The position numbers were made by a program, and so were the translations under genes. Under the pieces are notes generated by a model that was not told where the DNA came from, searched no databases, and was given only the letters and a program-made list of their open reading frames with translations. DNA of 64,000 nucleotides from Formicarius rufipectus. Taxonomy: Eukaryota; Chordata; Aves; Passeriformes; Formicariidae. Positions 60,001 through 64,000 of the stretch are shown here, in pieces. The first letter of the stretch is position 1, and the number at the start of each line of letters is the position of its first letter. The stretch is from NCBI GenBank assembly GCA_013399695.1, contig VXAU01000750.1, forward strand, positions 372,001 to 436,000, in the 5' to 3' direction.

Positions 60001-63000
60001 TAGATGTTATTTGAATTTTTGTGGTTAAGCCTCTTCTCTGGTTGGAACTTGTCACAGTTCTCTTCAAAGACTGAATTAGTTCATGCCTGCACTCAGACAA
60101 CAGGTAGCATCTTTAATGTGCAACATCTCTAATTTGTATATGCTTATGTAGAAGCTCAGAGCTGCCAGGTGAAGATTCCTGGTGTGGAAATGTCGATGTT
60201 GCCTCTTCAGGTGGTCCCTCAGCCTCAAAAGGGGCAGACTGGTCACAGCCTTGCCAAGTCTGGTTTTGGGTACAGTTCCTTGCTCCCTCTAGGCAGGCAT
60301 CATCCAGGCTTTTCCAAAAGAGCCCCAGCCCTCAGTGAGGTGAGAGGAGGGCTCAGATCTCTTCCTGAATGCTAGAGATCAGGAAATAGGGGAATAGCAG
60401 AGAGGAGGGATGCAAGGAAAGTCAGAGCTGCAAGGAATCCACAGGGAGTTCTGGCATAAAAGCTGTCATAGCACGGGTAGAAAATGTCCTCTGTGAGTTC
60501 AGCTTGTGGAAAAGGCTATGCTATGAGCTGGAGTCCCATTCCAAGTGCATCATTTAAGGGTTATAGGGTAATGGCTGGAATATAAAGATGAAGAGGGTTG
60601 CCTGTGTTTTAGGCTGGAATAAAGCATGGTTTTCTTCACCATCTCTGTCTCAATGGACATCAAAGGACATCATACTTGCATTGTTTCTATGTTTTATTTT
60701 TTTTAAGAGCAACTGGCAATACCTTATTTTTGGTTTTGCCTTTTACCTAGTGTTAAGTGTAAGTGATTTGGATTAAGCAAGGTATACAGTCATGGTGACC
60801 CTTACAAAGGAATTCAGGGGAGCATTTGAGAAGTGCCCAACATCCCAGTGGGCATGGTGGATATTCTTTAGAATAACCAAAAGCAAATAGCATACTTTCG
60901 TTGAGTTGTATAGTCCAGTTTTTAAAGTTACAAGAAAGACATGTATATTTTATATGTGTCCAGCATCAGTAGGGTTTTTTAAATAGTTCTTGCCAAGATG
61001 CTTCTGGGAGCTTTGCATCCCTGCTGATAGTCCATTGACAAGGGTTAAGGTTACTGCATAAAATGTCAGTGTGGTTTAGCTCGACTTTATAGCAGCCAAG
61101 CTACAATTTGGCCCAGCTGGCCAGTCCTTCGGGTGGAGCTCTCCTTCACACAGGCTGGAATGTGGAATACGGTCTCTTCCCTTGTGATGATAGCTGCAGT
61201 TCCAAGGTGATGGCTCTGAAAGGCCATTTAGCCATTCACTTCTCAACTGCTCATTTAGCAAAACAATGAGAAAAGTGAGTGAAGTTGTCCAAAACTTGGA
61301 ACACTTCAAGACCAAACAAGGAAAAAACCAACCAAACAAACCCAAACCAGTGTATCTTATTACTTTGTTGAGTATTCCAGCATAATCTGTGGGAGAAATA
61401 CACTTTTGAAGACAGATTCACATATACCAGGACAAAAAAAAAAGTCAGAGTTGTGGGGGCTTTAATATTCAGACTTCCACCTCCAGTTCATTTTAAATAA
61501 GTAATGTTTCACTGAAGACTGTAGCTTTATTTTATCAAATAGTATCTTACCAAAATTAATTGATACAATGCATTTTAGTACAATTCTTAATCTATTAGAA
61601 TGTCTGTCCTTGTCCCTTGCCCAATAATTTTTTTCATGGCATACTTAATTTTAGATCCATGACCTGTGATCTTTAATAGACTTTCTGACAATAATGATTA
61701 GGATAGTGGATGTGTGGTATCAAATTATCAATAAACTCCTTCTCTGAGATAACACTAATGAATCATCATCCAATAGGGATATTCTGCTTAAAACATTGAT
61801 TGTTAACTGATTCACATTTTACACAATAAAACCTGCATTTTCCTTTCAGCCATTTTTGTAGAAAATGTTTTAAAATATGAACTGGTGACTATTTTTTAGC
61901 TTGGAGGTATTTTTTTTAATGGGATTTTCTTTGTTTTTCTAAAAGCTACAACTGAAAATCCATTAGCTTGCAGTTCCTTATTTCTTCTATACCTTTCCTT
62001 GGAATTAAGATTTTCATATGAAACAGTTAAAATATAGCTTAAATAAGCATAAATGAAACCCCCATAATGAACTCTGCCTGGAAATGCATGAGATTTGTAC
62101 AAGTCTCATTATATTCTGTGAACAAATGGACCTTAAGATCACATTAAAAACCTTGATTAAAAAAGTGTGACTAAGATAGGCTTCTTAAGGATTATTGACA
62201 TTTAATTTAGCATTTGATATTAACTGCCTAAATCCACATCAGGAGAAACCAAATATTGCTTTACTCTTAGCTTTCAAAGAAAGAGGAGATTTCACAATTG
62301 AAATTTTTGTCATTCTGAACATCTCAATTAGCATATTTTAACAGTCTTTTACAGCTTGAAACATACTCAAAATGCAATGTTTTAATACAATTTTGATTGC
62401 TGACTGAAATACTCACAAGCCCACTTTAATTTCATTGTCTTTGCCACTGTCACAGAATTGATCAAGTCTCATTTTAAAGAAATTTATTCTTTGCTTCAAA
62501 CTTGCACATGATGAATATTAGGGCTACTAAGTTCTGCAAAAAAAACCCCAAAAAACCATGATAAGCACATTCCCCGCTGGCATTTTCTTAAACCTTTAAT
62601 TTGTTGAGGCAAGATAATGTCAGTAGACACGCTGTGCTTGCACATTTAGGGAGGAAAGGTTTTGCCTGAAAATTGTATATGAGTTTACTAAACCAAAAAC
62701 ACTCTTTTTTGGCTGAACATTTCTTTCTGCATGTTGCACAGGGCTGCGTGTCCACATACTTTCTTTGAAAGCATCTCAATGTATCACCGCTTCCGTTAGG
62801 GTAAGAATTTAATGAGTACCACAAAATAATTATTGTCATTTGCCACCCATTTGGGATTCCCATTGAAGTACAGTTTCTAAAATATGTCATGTGGTGAGCC
62901 TGAAGTCAGACAGAACAAAGGAATAGATGCACTCGTGGCTGCTTCTCTTGGCAGTAGATTCCCTGTTGTAATAACTCCTTCAGAAACCCCATCAAAACTG

Positions 63001-63117
63001 TTGGGTGGTGATTCATCAACGTCATCACAAGGAAGGAGATCAGTGATGATCTTGCTGGCCTAACACACTTGTCCTGTCTCTCACGAACAGAGCTGCAGGG
63101 AGGGGAATTAAGCAACG
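57096..63117. other. Unique non-coding stretch, no gene seen
   Basis: About 6 kb, mostly AT-rich, with a slightly GC-richer portion around 60160-60560. An AATCATAGGAACTTGAAAGACC word near 58322 could be a tiny CR1 tail but is too short to call. Frames such as minus 59638-59880 or minus 61076-61345 show no recognisable domain. I see no structural RNA or splice-bounded exon. Confidence 0.45.
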
Positions 63118-63540
63118 TATCATAGAACGTTTTGAGTTGGAAGAGACCTTAAAAATCATCTAATTCCAACCCATCTGCCATGGGCAGGGACACCTTCCAC
63201 TAGACAGGGTTGCTCAGCACTCCATCCAACCTGGACGTGAACTCATCCAGGGATGAGGCATTCACAGTTTCTCTGGTAAATTTGTTCCAGTGCCTCACCA
63301 CTCGCACAGTATATTTTCCTAATATCTAATCTAAACCTACTCTCTTTCAGTCTGAATTCATTTCCCCTTGTCCTGTCATTCTATGTCCTTGTAAATATAC
63401 TCTGTCTTTCCTGTAGGCTCCCTTCAGGTACTGCAAGGCCACAATTAGGCCACCCCAAAGCCTTATCTTCTCCAGGCTGAACAATCCCAATTTTCTCAGC
63501 CTCTTTGTTCTGTCACAAGGCTGGGAGCAGATGCTCCATA
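63118..63540 (-). mobile_element. CR1 LINE 3' end, minus strand
   Basis: The plus strand starts TATCATAGAACGTTTTGAG and continues through TTGGAAGAGACCTTAAAAATCATC, CCATGGGCAGGGACACC-type and CCTTGTCCTGTCATT blocks to CTTCTCCAGGCTGAACAATCCC and TCTCAGCC. This is the reverse complement of the last ~420 bases of an avian CR1, covering the end of ORF2 and the 3' UTR. The copy is 5'-truncated (right edge) and has scattered substitutions. No open frame survives. Confidence 0.93.
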
Positions 63541-64000
63541 GAGTGGCTCACCTACTAAATCTTCCCCTAAGGGAATGGATTTGTTTCTGCCAATTACTAA
63601 CTAGAAAGAGTCACAGAGCCCTACTCAAAGTCATGCTCAATGGAAAACACCAGTTTTCCTTAAAGTTTAGAAAAGAAATGTCTTTAGATTTGTATCAGAA
63701 AAAAAATAGCTAGACAGAAACTTCAGAAAGAAATGGCCCAGTTTGGGCCATGTTCAGTCTCAGTTTCATGCTATAGACTCAGCACAGTAAGGGGGGATGT
63801 TGCCCCAGAAAATGAGAGGCTTTTTATAAGTCAGCTTTCTTTGTTAAAAAAAACAAAAAAAAACAAACAAAAAAAACTTCGTTAGAAACTACAACTTTAA
63901 AACAAGAAATTCTCAAGTGGCATATTGGGAAGTACAAAGATAACAGTTTATTCTCCAAGCCATATGGAAGGGTTTTCAGCAGCTGAGGATGGGAAATGAT
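63541..64000. other. Unique tail of the window
   Basis: No gene is seen. It contains an A-rich tract at about 63846-63876 with AAAC and CAAA units. The plus-strand frame at 63531-63713 starts inside the CR1 fragment edge and is not a recognisable protein. Confidence 0.5.
63846..63876. repeat. A-rich tract with AAAC and CAAA units
   Basis: Runs of eight to nine A are separated by single C, with two short CAAA units. It is an ordinary low-complexity tract. Confidence 0.75.

Noticed and set aside
1..64000. CRISPR arrays, tRNA or rRNA genes, operons, phage or plasmid features
   Set aside because: No regularly spaced repeats, no recognisable tRNA or rRNA core sequence and no densely packed genes. 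The repeats show that this is vertebrate nuclear DNA.

Overview
The window looks like a stretch of bird nuclear genome, most likely from a songbird or a close relative. This rests on its repeats. There are several chicken-repeat-1 (CR1) LINE fragments with the typical 3' end (a TTCCAACCC block followed by an ATTCTATGAT-like octamer repeat). There are also three solo endogenous-retrovirus LTRs of types I recognise from avian, especially passerine, assemblies. The rest is AT-rich, single-copy-looking DNA with many A/T runs and G/T-rich low-complexity tracts. I find no tRNA, rRNA, CRISPR array or bacterial-style operon, and no protein-coding exon that I can defend. The long open frames fall in LTRs, in GC-richer patches or in duplicated sequence, or they encode nothing I recognise. 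The sequence could be intergenic or lie in a very large intron.

Layout: 1-14.7 kb is unique DNA with A-rich, GT-rich and poly-pyrimidine tracts, a GC-richer patch near 4.9-5.35 kb and a perfect 22-bp palindrome near 7.85 kb. At 14.7-15.8 kb are two short CR1 3' ends in opposite orientation. A second GC-richer patch lies at 16.2-16.5 kb. An assembly gap of 5 N lies inside homopolymers at 18.4 kb, followed by an exact 41-bp tandem duplication at 18.9 kb.

Between 19.1 and 33.6 kb there are three different solo LTRs, all on the plus strand (19135-20010, 27969-28654, 33045-33607). The middle one has a perfect 5-bp target-site duplication. A small CR1 tail at 24.3 kb lies among them, as does a 118/125-bp direct duplication split by a single N at 31671. 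From 33.6 to 50.1 kb is unique sequence with small tandem and inverted repeats. A minus-strand, 5'- and 3'-truncated CR1 of about 1.5 kb, with a decayed reverse transcriptase, fills 50.1-51.6 kb. From 51.6 to 63.1 kb is unique DNA with a diverged 97-bp tandem duplication and an older CR1-like relic. A minus-strand CR1 3' end lies at 63.1-63.5 kb.

No genes here work together as a system. The content is transposon decay on a non-coding background. I found no evidence for a novel biological system. The most useful observations are the assembly-linked duplication, the cluster of same-strand solo LTRs with visible promoter and poly(A) signals, and a few inverted repeats that are unlikely by chance and may be worth checking for hairpin RNA or polymorphism.
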